From Saccharomyces uvarum (taxonomy: Eukaryota; Ascomycota; Saccharomycetes; Saccharomycetales; Saccharomycetaceae): a DNA stretch of 64,000 nucleotides. Location: contig OX365937.1 in assembly GCA_947243795.1 (NCBI GenBank), positions 62,001 through 126,000 on the forward strand, given 5' to 3'. Made by a program: the position numbers and the translations under genes. The notes below the pieces were generated by a model. It had not been told where the DNA came from. It did no database searches and saw only the letters and a program-made list of their open reading frames with translations. The first letter of the stretch is position 1, and each line of letters opens with the position of its first letter. Positions 9,588 through 18,397 of the stretch are shown here, in pieces.

Positions 9588-10388
9588 TTAAACGGCGCTA
9601 TAACCACCTCTTTGGCTAGTGCTTCTACCTAATATTTTCGAGACGACTTCTCTACAGAATTCAGGTAAGGAAGTGAAAAATTGAGTAGAGCGTTGAGTGA
9701 ATTCAGCACGGAAGTCTTGGAAGGAACCACCTCTGGTGTTCAAGTACGATACGACCATCAGGTATATCAATGTAAACAGTAAGCCGTATAGGAATAACCA
9801 AGTAAACCATGAAGCGCTGCTTGGCTTCTTCGGTGGCTTCTTTTCCTTGTTGTCGTCGTCGTCGCCCTTTTTCTTGTCATCTTTACTCTTCAAGCAACCA
9901 GAGGGACCCTTTATGGTCAGCTGGATTCTTTTATCGGCCCATGTGGTGGAAACCACTTCGTCTTCTTTCATGTTGTCATTGCACTGGAATTGCAAGACTG
10001 CGTCGATGACGTTGGACCCCCATGCGGCGCCCTTTAGTGACAATGACAGCGCATTCTCAGTTTCCTCGACGCTAAAGTCTATGTTTTTGTTGAAGTCGAT
10101 AATCTGTGTAGTGATAGCATCCTTGTTATCGGGCAAGATAACACTCGTTAGGCCACATAGCATATCGTCTTTATTACAGCCTTCAGGGGAGTCTGTAGTA
10201 TGCTCCTCGCAAACGTTAACCCACCATTTTTCAATAGTTTTGCTTGGCGGGGTGTCTCTTTCTGTAGAACTCAGCGTGCTAAATTGACTCACTTGATACT
10301 TTTTCAATACATCGACCTTCTCACAGGATAACGACTGGGCCACTGCAATTGCGCAGGCAAAACCGCAAATCCAACTCTTCGATACCAT
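9588..10388 (-). CDS. ATG27: Autophagy membrane protein Atg27
   Basis: A 266-residue type I membrane protein (S. cerevisiae YJL178C, about 271). It cycles between vacuole, Golgi, endosome and pre-autophagosomal sites and supports Atg9 vesicle supply in autophagy and the Cvt pathway. Visible parts: a signal peptide (residues about 1-20, cleaved near SLSCEKVD); a Cys-containing luminal domain of the mannose-6-phosphate-receptor-like type; an acidic/lysine linker (about 170-188); one membrane span at about residues 193-214; and a cytosolic tail ending in YSAV. That C-terminal tyrosine motif is the reported sorting signal for Atg27. It is divergent from RPL17B across 742 bp. Confidence 0.96.
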   Translation of the reverse strand: MVSKSWICGFACAIAVAQSLSCEKVDVLKKYQVSQFSTLSSTERDTPPSKTIEKWWVNVCEEHTTDSPEGCNKDDMLCGLTSVILPDNKDAITTQIIDFNKNIDFSVEETENALSLSLKGAAWGSNVIDAVLQFQCNDNMKEDEVVSTTWADKRIQLTIKGPSGCLKSKDDKKKGDDDDNKEKKPPKKPSSASWFTWLFLYGLLFTLIYLMVVSYLNTRGGSFQDFRAEFTQRSTQFFTSLPEFCREVVSKILGRSTSQRGGYSAV

Positions 10389-11130
10389 CTTGTCAGTGTT
10401 TCCTCTTTGTCACCTATCCGATTATGTGGGCCCATCTCCTGCTAAAATCTACTATACACCTTATGCCACTATTCTCTTGACACCCTTCCCTTACGGAAAA
10501 ATAGAAACAAAATAAAAGACCGACATTTTGGTTTTACACCTGGACATCCTCAACCCAAACATAATAAGTTTTTTAATATTGTGCTGGAACTTTTCGCCTG
10601 GAACTTTTCCGCGGGTGGTGTTACGAGTTGCGTTTCTTACGCTAAGGAAACCATGGTGCACGCAGAGAATGGGTACCAGTGCCAGGCTCTAGTACGCGTC
10701 ATCTCTGGGCAGAACACCTCCATGGGCTAGTGTCTCTGCCCAAGAATTTCCCCTTCCCAGGCAGAAACACAACGGTGCAACCTGCGCCGATTGCAGTGTG
10801 GCTACTTTTCGTTGGAACTTTGTAGCGATGGCATGTAGAGAGATGCTGGGATGCTTGCAACACCGCTTCGAGAGAATCGATGGATGATGGGTAACTGCAC
10901 GGCATCTGAGTGTGAGTTTGGTTGTAGTATTGGTATTTGTCAATTTTGTATACACCTTGATGTAGTAGTGAAATGATGTGAGTAGCCCTTAGTAGTTGAT
11001 GGTACTTGTTGTTTGTGGTAATTATTTATTTTGTATGGTAGTTTGTCTCTTTCATTAGCTTATTTTAGTTATTTCTTATTGTTTTCTTCCATAGTTAAAT
11101 CAACAGATCAACGAAACGAACAAATTTAAA
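10389..11130. other. Divergent promoter region ATG27/RPL17B
   Basis: 742 bp without a gene. The half near ATG27 is GC-rich. TTACCCATCATCCA on the minus strand near 10877-10892 resembles a degenerate Rap1 site, as expected for a ribosomal-protein gene, but it is not a clean match. The last 150 bp before RPL17B are T-rich. Confidence 0.45.
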
Positions 11131-11996
11131 ATGGCAAGATACGGTGCTACTTCAACCAATCCAGCTAAATCAGCATCTGCTCGTGGCTCTTACTTGCGTG
11201 TTTCTTTCAAGAACACCAGAGAAACCGCTCAAGCCATTAATGGTTGGGAATTGACCAAGGCTCAAAAGTACTTGGACCAAGTTTTGGACCACCAAAGAGC
11301 TATCCCATTCAGAAGATTTAACTCCTCTATTGGTAGAACCGCTCAAGGTAAGGAATTCGGTGTCACCAAGGCTAGATGGCCAGCTAAGTCTGTTAAGTTC
11401 GTTCAAGGTTTGTTGCAAAACGCAGCTGCCAACGCTGAAGTATGTTCAAAATGATATTATTGTGGAAATATGATATGAAAAAAAATAGTGCGCCAATAAA
11501 ATATTAAACTGAGTTTCCATGTGCTACATCCATGCGTGTATGAATCCTGCATTGAGAAAGTAAGAATCTAAAACTCAACTATTGAAAATAACCTAGAGAC
11601 AATGAGGAAATGTTAAAATTTGTGAAATCCTGTTATAGCACTGGATATAATCACCTAATTTTTATCTTATTTCTTTTTTTCACCATGACATTACAAGATT
11701 ACTAACAAGATTTCATAATATTATTACTAATATTATTATTTTTCTTACAGGCTAAGGGTCTAGATGGTACCAAATTATACGTTTCTCACATCCAAGTTAA
11801 CCAAGCTCCAAAGCAAAGAAGAAGAACTTTCAGAGCTCACGGTAGAATCAACAAGTACGAATCTTCTCCATCTCACATTGAATTAGTTGTCACTGAAAAG
11901 GAAGAAGCTGTTGCCAAGGCCGCTGAAAAGAAGGCCGTCAGATTAACTTCTAGACAGAGAGGTAGAATCGCTTCCCAAAAACGTATCTCCGCTTAA
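11131..11996 (+). CDS. RPL17B: Ribosomal protein uL22 (Rpl17B), two exons
   Basis: Exons are 11131-11439 and 11751-11996; joined they give 184 residues, the usual length of yeast Rpl17. The protein is uL22 of the large ribosomal subunit, lining the exit tunnel. Exon 1 carries [20 protein letters not shown] and the block [16 protein letters not shown]. Exon 2 begins [19 protein letters not shown] and ends in a basic tail. Codon use is strongly biased to preferred yeast codons (GGT, GCT, AAG, AGA), as expected for a highly expressed ribosomal gene. In S. cerevisiae it is one of two copies (RPL17A/B), so regulation through the intron is possible. Confidence 0.98.
11440..11750 (+). other. Spliceosomal intron of RPL17B
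   Basis: 311 bp with a canonical yeast 5' splice site GTATGT at 11440, branch site TACTAAC at 11700-11706 and 3' splice site TTACAG ending at 11750, after a T-rich tract. The intron interrupts between codons (phase 0). A second branch-like TACTAAT lies at 11725-11731, only about 20 bp before the acceptor. No snoRNA or open frame was seen inside. Confidence 0.97.
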
Positions 11997-12402
11997 ATGC
12001 TTTTTACCTTTTAAAATGAATATTTGATTTTATATATTATTATATACTAATTTCTTTAGACCAATACACAAAATCAGAATTAAATCAAAACTAACACAAT
12101 AAACAGCCCAGCGGCTTTTGGATATATAATGTAGGTTTCATAGGTAACAAAAGATAAACAGAAAATTTTAGAAAAGAAGTAAAAATAACACAATTATAAA
12201 CACATATCTACATGTACATATATTTATACAGATCTAGTGAAATCTAGACAAGTAAGATAAAAGTAAAGAAGCCGAGTTGAATGATATATCATTCCTATAT
12301 TAAAGAAATAACCCCAGGAAAAAAGAAATAAAGTGATAAAAGTAAAATGAAATAAAAAGTATTACCAATGAAGAACAAAAAACGGCTTTCTTGTGATCCC
12401 TT
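11997..12402. other. Convergent 3' region RPL17B/SWI3
   Basis: 406 bp of AT-rich sequence between two stop codons, with several TATATA-type efficiency elements. No gene or repeat is supported. Confidence 0.6.
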
Positions 12403-14907
12403 TTATGCCGACCAATATCTGTAAAATTGGGGTGCTTCGATGGAAATCGGTTTGACGTCATTCTCGTTAGATGTGTTTTGTTCATTAAGAGTCTCACTTG
12501 TTTCGATACCGGACTTCCGGAAAGGATTCTTTCCAATACTTAAACTTTCGGGTTTGGATAACATGTTTTGAAAGTGGTTTATTTGAGACCTGATTTCGTC
12601 CCTATCCGCCGTTGGGCTACTATCAATATTGCTGTCCGATATTGAATTCAAGCATTTGGTTAAGACGCTAACAATCTTGTTGGAATTTTGATTAAAGTTC
12701 AGCCTTTGAATTAGTAAGTTTTCTTGTTGTCTCTCTAAAGTTTTTCTTTCCAATTCCATGAAACTCTCTATTTTTTTCAAGTGATTTAGTTTTGCGTCTA
12801 GTTTTTCCATTTGCAATCTGATCAATTCATTGGTTAATAAATTCATTTGTCTTTCCTCATGGGTGGCGAAAACATGGCTTCTTAAACCCAACGATGACAG
12901 GGCAATCTCTGAACCTTCTTTAACATTTTCAAATGATCCTTTATCAGAAATTTCCTTCTTTTGGGATTCTATTGTTTCTTCGGATTGAATGGCTCTTTGA
13001 GTCATGGTTTGTACAGTCTTTGGATTGACTAATCCCACCAAAAATGCTATTGTTGATAAGACGGGACTCTCGCTCTTAGAAAATGGCAAATGAGGAGCAT
13101 ACTTCAAAGGTCCCAATCCGCTTTCATTATCGCCCTTGGTATTGCCGTCACCATACAAAAATTTATCTTCAATTGGTAGCTGAAGAAAGCGCAAGATACA
13201 TTGTTCGGGTGACTTATTACCTACATGCTTAGCCACTTTATACCAGTCGGCACCAAATTCCTGTATTCCCTTTAATAATTTTTGCAAGTCTTCCTTTGAC
13301 CAATTCTTGTCAATTCGTTCTAGAATTTTAATTTTTTTCAGAGGACGTGAAGTTTCATCGTATTCCAATAAATTTTCATCAGACTCGTTAGGTAGCTTTT
13401 CTATATTCTTATTGCTTTTATCACCATTATCATTATCTGGCGTGTTCGATAAACGCGATATATCATCGTATTTTCTTTTACTTTCCTTCAAATATTTATA
13501 CAAAGTACTTTCAGAATCGCTAGTGTTCATCATTTTTTTAAGCTTAGCCATGTCTGGCAATTGTACGGATGGTTTGTAGCTTTCGAAAGGGAAAAGTCCC
13601 CTGGGAGCATCATGCCTTGTGGAATATTGAGATGTTAGTGGAGGTTCTATGTTCTTAGGTAGTAGTTTAGAATCGACTTGGTAGTTTATTAGCCCCCATT
13701 TAGTTAAGAATTTATGCAATCTGAATAATGCAGCAGCATCACCAGAGACATTTCTTCTCGCCGTTGTGACACTAAAGTATTCATTTGGATTCAATCTATA
13801 AGAATTCACCATGAAATTTCTATATCTCATGTAGACCTCCGGTGTCTTTGATGGAATCCTGTTTGTGAAGAATTCAGGCAGCGACTGAATCTCAATGGAA
13901 TGTATCTTATCTAGAGTAAACCATTTAGAATAACTTGGAATAACAATTTCATGTGCTTGCGGTATATCGAACGTTTCTGGTTCTGTTTTAGTGGTGGGCT
14001 TTATCTTCGTTTCGACATCTTCTGGGTGGACAGTTATACTATCCTTTGCATGGTCGTTTCCTTCTTCGCTGACACGTACCTTTTCATTAATACTTTCCGT
14101 TTTATCTATAGTTTCTTCCTGGATATTTTTATGCGCATCTTGAATTTCGGATGGTGTTTCAACGAACGACGAGGCATTATCTAGCTGTTTGGTCTCACTC
14201 TTTGTGTCTCCAAAAATAGAGTTGTCGGGACTCATCATCGGCTGGTCATCATCGTCTTCATCTTCGTCCTCTTCGTCTTCAACGTCGTCCACATCCTCTG
14301 CCTGCTCGGTTGGCCCTTCCTCTGTCTGTTCGGTTGGCTCTTCCTCTGCCTGTTCTTTTGGCTCTTCCTCTTTGACACTCTCAATATCATTATTTTCCCC
14401 TGCTCCTTCTTTCTCCTGTACATTTTCTTCCTCTATATCCTTTATTTCGTTATTCGAATCTTGTATCATGTCATTCTTCTTTTCAGCAGGCTTGCTGTTT
14501 TCCTTCTCCATAGCTATATCGGGAGTGTTTGTCTCGTTATTCGAAACAGAGCTCTCTGTTTCGCCAAACAAGTTATCACTATCATTATGATCCTGGCCAA
14601 ACAAAACCTGGTCATCGTCTTCTTCCACAGAGGTTGTTTTCTGCGGGTCCAGTGTACTTTCCGCTACAAACGGTTGCTGCGCTGCTGGCACTGCTACCGC
14701 ATCGCTATCCGCATCGCTCGTGTTCGTGGCAACCTCTTCATCCTTCAAAGATTCGCTTTGTTGCTGCTGTCCCTCAGCGCCAAAGTCTGTACTTTCAGTA
14801 GCAGCGATAGTCGCATTCGTGCTGCTGCTATTGTTATTGTCATCACCTTGTTCAATAGCGTCCACGGCAGGTCCTGCCGTGGATCCGTCGCCCAGCGTAC
14901 CTTCCAT
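12403..14907 (-). CDS. SWI3: SWI/SNF remodeller subunit Swi3
   Basis: From the ATG at 14907 the protein has 834 residues (S. cerevisiae YJL176C about 825); upstream in-frame codons reach only a GTG. Swi3 is the scaffold of the SWI/SNF nucleosome remodelling complex in the nucleus. Order of parts: a long acidic, low-complexity N-terminus (about 1-310); a SWIRM domain at about 318-410 (IVIPSYSKWF at its start); a SANT domain at about 532-580 (NWSKEDLQKLLKGIQEFGADWYKVA); and a leucine-rich coiled coil at about 690-740 used for dimerisation. The acid-rich part contains three octapeptide copies of the type EEEPTEQT that I do not recall in S. cerevisiae Swi3. Divergent from KRE9. Confidence 0.97.
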   Translation of the reverse strand: MEGTLGDGSTAGPAVDAIEQGDDNNNSSSTNATIAATESTDFGAEGQQQQSESLKDEEVATNTSDADSDAVAVPAAQQPFVAESTLDPQKTTSVEEDDDQVLFGQDHNDSDNLFGETESSVSNNETNTPDIAMEKENSKPAEKKNDMIQDSNNEIKDIEEENVQEKEGAGENNDIESVKEEEPKEQAEEEPTEQTEEGPTEQAEDVDDVEDEEDEDEDDDDQPMMSPDNSIFGDTKSETKQLDNASSFVETPSEIQDAHKNIQEETIDKTESINEKVRVSEEGNDHAKDSITVHPEDVETKIKPTTKTEPETFDIPQAHEIVIPSYSKWFTLDKIHSIEIQSLPEFFTNRIPSKTPEVYMRYRNFMVNSYRLNPNEYFSVTTARRNVSGDAAALFRLHKFLTKWGLINYQVDSKLLPKNIEPPLTSQYSTRHDAPRGLFPFESYKPSVQLPDMAKLKKMMNTSDSESTLYKYLKESKRKYDDISRLSNTPDNDNGDKSNKNIEKLPNESDENLLEYDETSRPLKKIKILERIDKNWSKEDLQKLLKGIQEFGADWYKVAKHVGNKSPEQCILRFLQLPIEDKFLYGDGNTKGDNESGLGPLKYAPHLPFSKSESPVLSTIAFLVGLVNPKTVQTMTQRAIQSEETIESQKKEISDKGSFENVKEGSEIALSSLGLRSHVFATHEERQMNLLTNELIRLQMEKLDAKLNHLKKIESFMELERKTLERQQENLLIQRLNFNQNSNKIVSVLTKCLNSISDSNIDSSPTADRDEIRSQINHFQNMLSKPESLSIGKNPFRKSGIETSETLNEQNTSNENDVKPISIEAPQFYRYWSA

Positions 14908-15476
14908 GCTTGCTAACCGTATCACAATTGGTCTCTACACGTGCCTCGATGTGACAAAATCTCACAGCATACACATCCTTTCTCTGTTCCCTCTTGTATC
15001 TCCCATGCAAATTGTTTTCGTCTTTTCGCCTATGGCCAAAAACGCCAAAACGTCCCGCCTCGTTGTTCGTGATACTTGCTTAATGGCACTTAAACATCCT
15101 TATAGGCGTCAGAAAGTCCTTTATAATAACGCCTTGTAGTGTACGATCCCCCTCAATGTATCAAAGACTGTCCAAATGCTCCATCATCTGCTCTTTTACC
15201 GTGTTTACGGCCAGATCTATTACATGTCACTTTAGACGAGCAGGCGTAGTCGCCCTCTTTTCTTTTTTTTTTCCCAAAAGATCTCTCAAGGATAATACAG
15301 AAATAGAAACAAGAAAACTCGAAGCATTCTCGAGGCCAAGTCCTTTTCGGTTGGTGGTCTTAAGAAACGCTTAAAAGTCAGTTCACACTTCGTTTCGCAC
15401 CCGTTCCTCAGGACTCTACTCTCTTACTTCCGCCACATCCTTCCTACAATTCAACAACAGTGACAGATCATAGATA
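14908..15476. other. Divergent promoter region SWI3/KRE9
   Basis: 569 bp. Contains one stress-type CCCCT box near 15149-15153 and a T-run near 15262-15270. In S. cerevisiae a dubious gene (YJL175W) is annotated across this region and the SWI3 start; nothing here supports it as coding. Confidence 0.5.
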
Positions 15477-16310
15477 ATGCGTTTATCAACAGGCTCCATT
15501 TTATACGCTTTGGTGTTTTTAGTTTCATATGTTCTGGGTGATGTGAATACCGTTTCTCCATTAGCCGGGGCCAAATTTAGCCCAAGCAGTGGTACGGTCT
15601 CTATTCCCGTCAAATGGATGGATAATGGTGCGTATCCCCCATTAAGCAAAATTTCATACTATACATTCAGTCTTTGTACTGGGGCCAACAATAACATCAA
15701 TTGTATAGCGACGATTGCTACACAGATCAAACCCAGTGAATTGTCGCAGGATCAAGACGGTGTTTACTCTTACACAACTAGTTTTGCGTCGACGTTAACT
15801 GGGAACGGTCAATATTACATCCAAGTTTTCGCATGGGTGAATAATCAAGGTTCTACCACCCATTACACACCAAGATTCCAGTTGACATCCATGGGAGGTA
15901 CTACAGCTTATACATACAGTGACTCGGCGGCGCCCACCCCACAGACCTCCATCCAAACTACTACCACGAACACCGCACAAGCATCTTCCATCGATAGTCG
16001 TTCATTCACTGTTCCATACACTAAGCAGACCGGTACTTCGCGTTTTGCTCCCATGCAAATGCAACCTATGACTAAGGTTACTGCTACAACGTGGACAAGA
16101 AAGTACGCTACTAGTGCGGTGACATACTTTTCCACTTTCGGGTCATTGCCCGAGCAAGCAACCACTATAACTCCAGGTTGGTCTTATTCGATATCTTCTG
16201 GGGTGAACTACGCTACTCCTGCAGCCATGCCATCTGAGAACGGTGGCTGGTACCAGCCATCGAAGAGATTATCGTTGTCTGCCAGAAAGATGAATTTAAG
16301 AAAAGTATAA
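15477..16310 (+). CDS. KRE9: Cell-wall beta-1,6-glucan assembly protein Kre9
   Basis: A 277-residue secreted protein, one longer than S. cerevisiae Kre9 (YJL174W). Kre9 is an O-mannosylated extracellular glycoprotein needed for beta-1,6-glucan formation in the cell wall; its paralogue is Knh1. A signal peptide spans about residues 1-21 (LYALVFLVSYVLG). Then comes an Ig-like beta-sandwich region beginning DVNTVSPLAGAKFSPSSG, a Ser/Thr-rich stretch (about 140-200), and a conserved basic C-terminus (KRLSLSARKMNLRKV). There is no GPI signal. Ser/Thr content supports heavy O-mannosylation. It is convergent with RFA3 across 250 bp. Confidence 0.97.
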   Translation: MRLSTGSILYALVFLVSYVLGDVNTVSPLAGAKFSPSSGTVSIPVKWMDNGAYPPLSKISYYTFSLCTGANNNINCIATIATQIKPSELSQDQDGVYSYTTSFASTLTGNGQYYIQVFAWVNNQGSTTHYTPRFQLTSMGGTTAYTYSDSAAPTPQTSIQTTTTNTAQASSIDSRSFTVPYTKQTGTSRFAPMQMQPMTKVTATTWTRKYATSAVTYFSTFGSLPEQATTITPGWSYSISSGVNYATPAAMPSENGGWYQPSKRLSLSARKMNLRKV

Positions 16311-16560
16311 TGAGTAGGCAGATATCAGCTATCATTATTATTATTATTTCTAGGATGAGGGTTAAAGGTAAGAAAGGTTAAAAAAGCAAACAGAATTTTA
16401 GCGAAAGGCGTTAAAGCAGCAAGTATACATTCATCTAATTACATTATTTTATATCTATATACACATAAACACAGTTACAATATTACCTAGGAAGAGGAAT
16501 TTATTAGATGAAGAAATTCAGAGGCAATAATATATAGAGATGAAGGGGGATGGGGGTTAA

Positions 16561-16929
16561 CTAGTATATTTCTGGGTATTTTTTACATAGTCGTTGTAAA
16601 GCGACCGCACCGTGTAAACTTAGCTCTTCGTTTTCCTTGAATTTGCATAGTACAGCATCAAGGATCAAAAAGCCTAATTCACCATCGTCGTTATTCCTGC
16701 AAACGAATTCGTACCATGAATCCACCTCGAACGTCTTGTTCATCGAGACACGGATATTGTTCAACGTGATCATTTCAATCTCACCACCGTCAGTCGACGA
16801 CATGGTCGGCGATTGCAAAACTAGTTGGGACTCGGTGGGTTGTGACTTGATTTGAGCTATTATTCTAAACACGGGTGCATTGATGTTGGAGATCTCGGTG
16901 GGGTCGATTCTGGGTGTTTCACTGGCCAT
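16561..16929 (-). CDS. RFA3: Replication protein A 14-kDa subunit Rfa3
   Basis: A 122-residue protein, identical in length to S. cerevisiae Rfa3 (YJL173C). Rfa3 is the smallest subunit of RPA, the nuclear single-strand DNA-binding complex of replication, repair and recombination, and is mainly structural. The chain is a single OB fold followed by a C-terminal helix that packs in the trimer core (LSLHGAVALQRLCKKYPEIY). The start MASETPRIDPTEI is the only in-frame ATG near the conserved block. An MluI-type ACGCGT box lies 122 bp upstream at 17051-17056, consistent with the G1/S expression of RPA genes. Confidence 0.97.
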   Translation of the reverse strand: MASETPRIDPTEISNINAPVFRIIAQIKSQPTESQLVLQSPTMSSTDGGEIEMITLNNIRVSMNKTFEVDSWYEFVCRNNDDGELGFLILDAVLCKFKENEELSLHGAVALQRLCKKYPEIY

Positions 16930-17050
16930 TTTTGCTTACGTCTGTGGTTGGTGCTGTTCTGCGTGGCAATATGGATGCAAGTACAGTGGAGAGTACGATA
17001 TTATCTTTATTTTAAAGAGAAACGAAAAATATCGCGTATTGCCAAATTTG

Positions 17051-17056
17051 ACGCGT
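17051..17056. promoter_or_regulatory. MCB box upstream of RFA3
   Basis: ACGCGT, the exact MBF (Mbp1/Swi6) core, 122 bp before the RFA3 start codon. S-phase genes commonly carry it. A single copy could occur by chance. Confidence 0.5.
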
Positions 17057-18062
17057 TTGGATAACAGAACGAGAGCATTAAACAAGAGAGCTGGCTATGG
17101 TCCGGAAACATACGACAGGTCGGCGCTTTCCCAGTTGCATGTTGGACTAACGGATGCCAATGATAGCGCCCTTTTGGTGACATCCTATCATATGGCGAGG
17201 GCGCCTTCGCTGATCACTATACTATAATATTTACTAGTGCTATCCCTTATAACTGGAATAACGTACGTTGGTGTGATAAGAACATTGTTCCCTAGAAACC
17301 AGAACGTCGCATATTTAGGTATATAAACGTATATAAACCTGTTTGGTCGAATGCTGAACCTACCAATCCGCTCTCATTCCTTTTTCAGTAGGATCTGTCA
17401 TACTAAGACGAATAGGGGAGGAAGGCTTGTCCTGTATGTGCATCAATCTCTATTGCCAGCTGAAACCACTAACCTTATCAATGAGCAAAGCGCCCTCTCT
17501 TACAAGGCCACTTTATCTTGGGAGTTCCTGCAGTTGGCGTGATATAGATGATCACCCATAGCACGGAAATGTCATTACATACATATGCAGACAACGTTCC
17601 GAACCCTTCTTATTTACGAGTAGTTATTCAGAACATCGCTTACACTGCATAGCTATACATTGTTACTGAAGTGTTGGAAGATTGAGGCTTTGCAGAGATC
17701 CCTTAGTCGTCCGCTCTGTGCTACTTCTAAATACACAGTTACAATCTATAAAGACCCTTAGCAACTGCAATGCATTAGAACAATGGACATGTATGTGTAC
17801 GGCGGATCTTCATGTTGTGACCTCTTGTTTTAACTAGAATTTTTCTTTATTTACAATTAGTTGTGTCTGGCCTTCTAAATCCCATAAATATATGCCTGAA
17901 ACAATAAAAACTATTTAACGACACCGGAAACAAGTTGTAGATGGGGATGAGCACGACCATTAAAGCTTATGGTAGCATCCCTCCGACCTGCTTCTACGCA
18001 AACTGCTAAGTGCTGAATTAAAAACAGACAGTCTTTCTTCGCTCTACATCCTATGCGTCAAC

Positions 18063-18091
18063 GAGGTTGTTGTCGTTGCGACAACAACCTC
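18063..18091. repeat. Perfect 13-bp inverted repeat (hairpin) with 3-base loop
   Basis: GAGGTTGTTGTCG, loop TTG, CGACAACAACCTC: every one of 13 positions pairs. It lies about 307 bp upstream of CPS1. There is no T-tract next to it that would suggest an RNA polymerase III terminator, and no gene ends here. Confidence 0.9.
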
Positions 18092-18219
18092 TACAAGACC
18101 CAGCGAACACGTCCTAAGGGCAAGCATCCACGATACGCACAATCAGCCAGTCCTTTTAATGGTGCCATGTCATTCCGGAAGCTCATACTTCTTCTTGTTA
18201 TCTCAGCCTCGTAGCCTCC

Positions 18220-18230
18220 CTTATCTTATC
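18220..18230. promoter_or_regulatory. Paired GATA sites upstream of CPS1
   Basis: CTTATCTTATC holds two overlapping reverse-strand GATAAG cores (18220-18225 and 18225-18230), 168-178 bp before CPS1. GATA factors Gln3 and Gat1 bind such pairs under poor nitrogen. CPS1 is known to be nitrogen-regulated in S. cerevisiae, so this fits nitrogen catabolite control. Confidence 0.65.
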
Positions 18231-18300
18231 AGGCGCCCTTTTAGTTTCCCCTTTGGGCAAAAGGCAATGTAGGCTTCTAGGGTGAGCAAAGAAAGTCAAA

Positions 18301-18308
18301 TATATAAA
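18301..18308 (+). promoter_or_regulatory. TATA box of CPS1
   Basis: TATATAAA, matching the yeast TATA consensus TATAWAWR in all but its final position (A or G allowed, here A), 97 bp before the CPS1 start codon and downstream of the GATA pair. Confidence 0.6.
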
Positions 18309-18397
18309 GGCAAAGGTGCCGCAAATGTGTCTCTTAACATCACAAATTATGTGTGTAGTACTAACAAACTAAGGAATCACTCGCTATCCATTCCACC

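Larger units (their letters stand above)
16930..18397. other. Long intergenic region RFA3/CPS1
   Basis: 1468 bp between divergent genes, one of the two longest gaps in the window. Short open frames occur at 16880-17227 and 17351-17542 but have no recognisable product and irregular composition. No LTR or tRNA was seen. Supported elements are the ACGCGT box, a perfect hairpin, paired GATA sites and a TATA box, each listed separately. Confidence 0.6.

Noticed and set aside
14189-15139. Plus-strand open frames opposite the SWI3 start, including one in the place of the S. cerevisiae dubious gene YJL175W
   Set aside because: They are antisense to the acidic SWI3 coding region, which makes Ser/Val-rich readings by composition alone; no family resemblance.
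17100-17125. A Gal4-like CGG...CGG pair
   Set aside because: The second half is in the wrong orientation for a CGG-N11-CCG site.
16880-17542. Two plus-strand open frames upstream of CPS1
   Set aside because: No recognisable product, one overlaps the RFA3 start, and codon use is unlike neighbouring genes.
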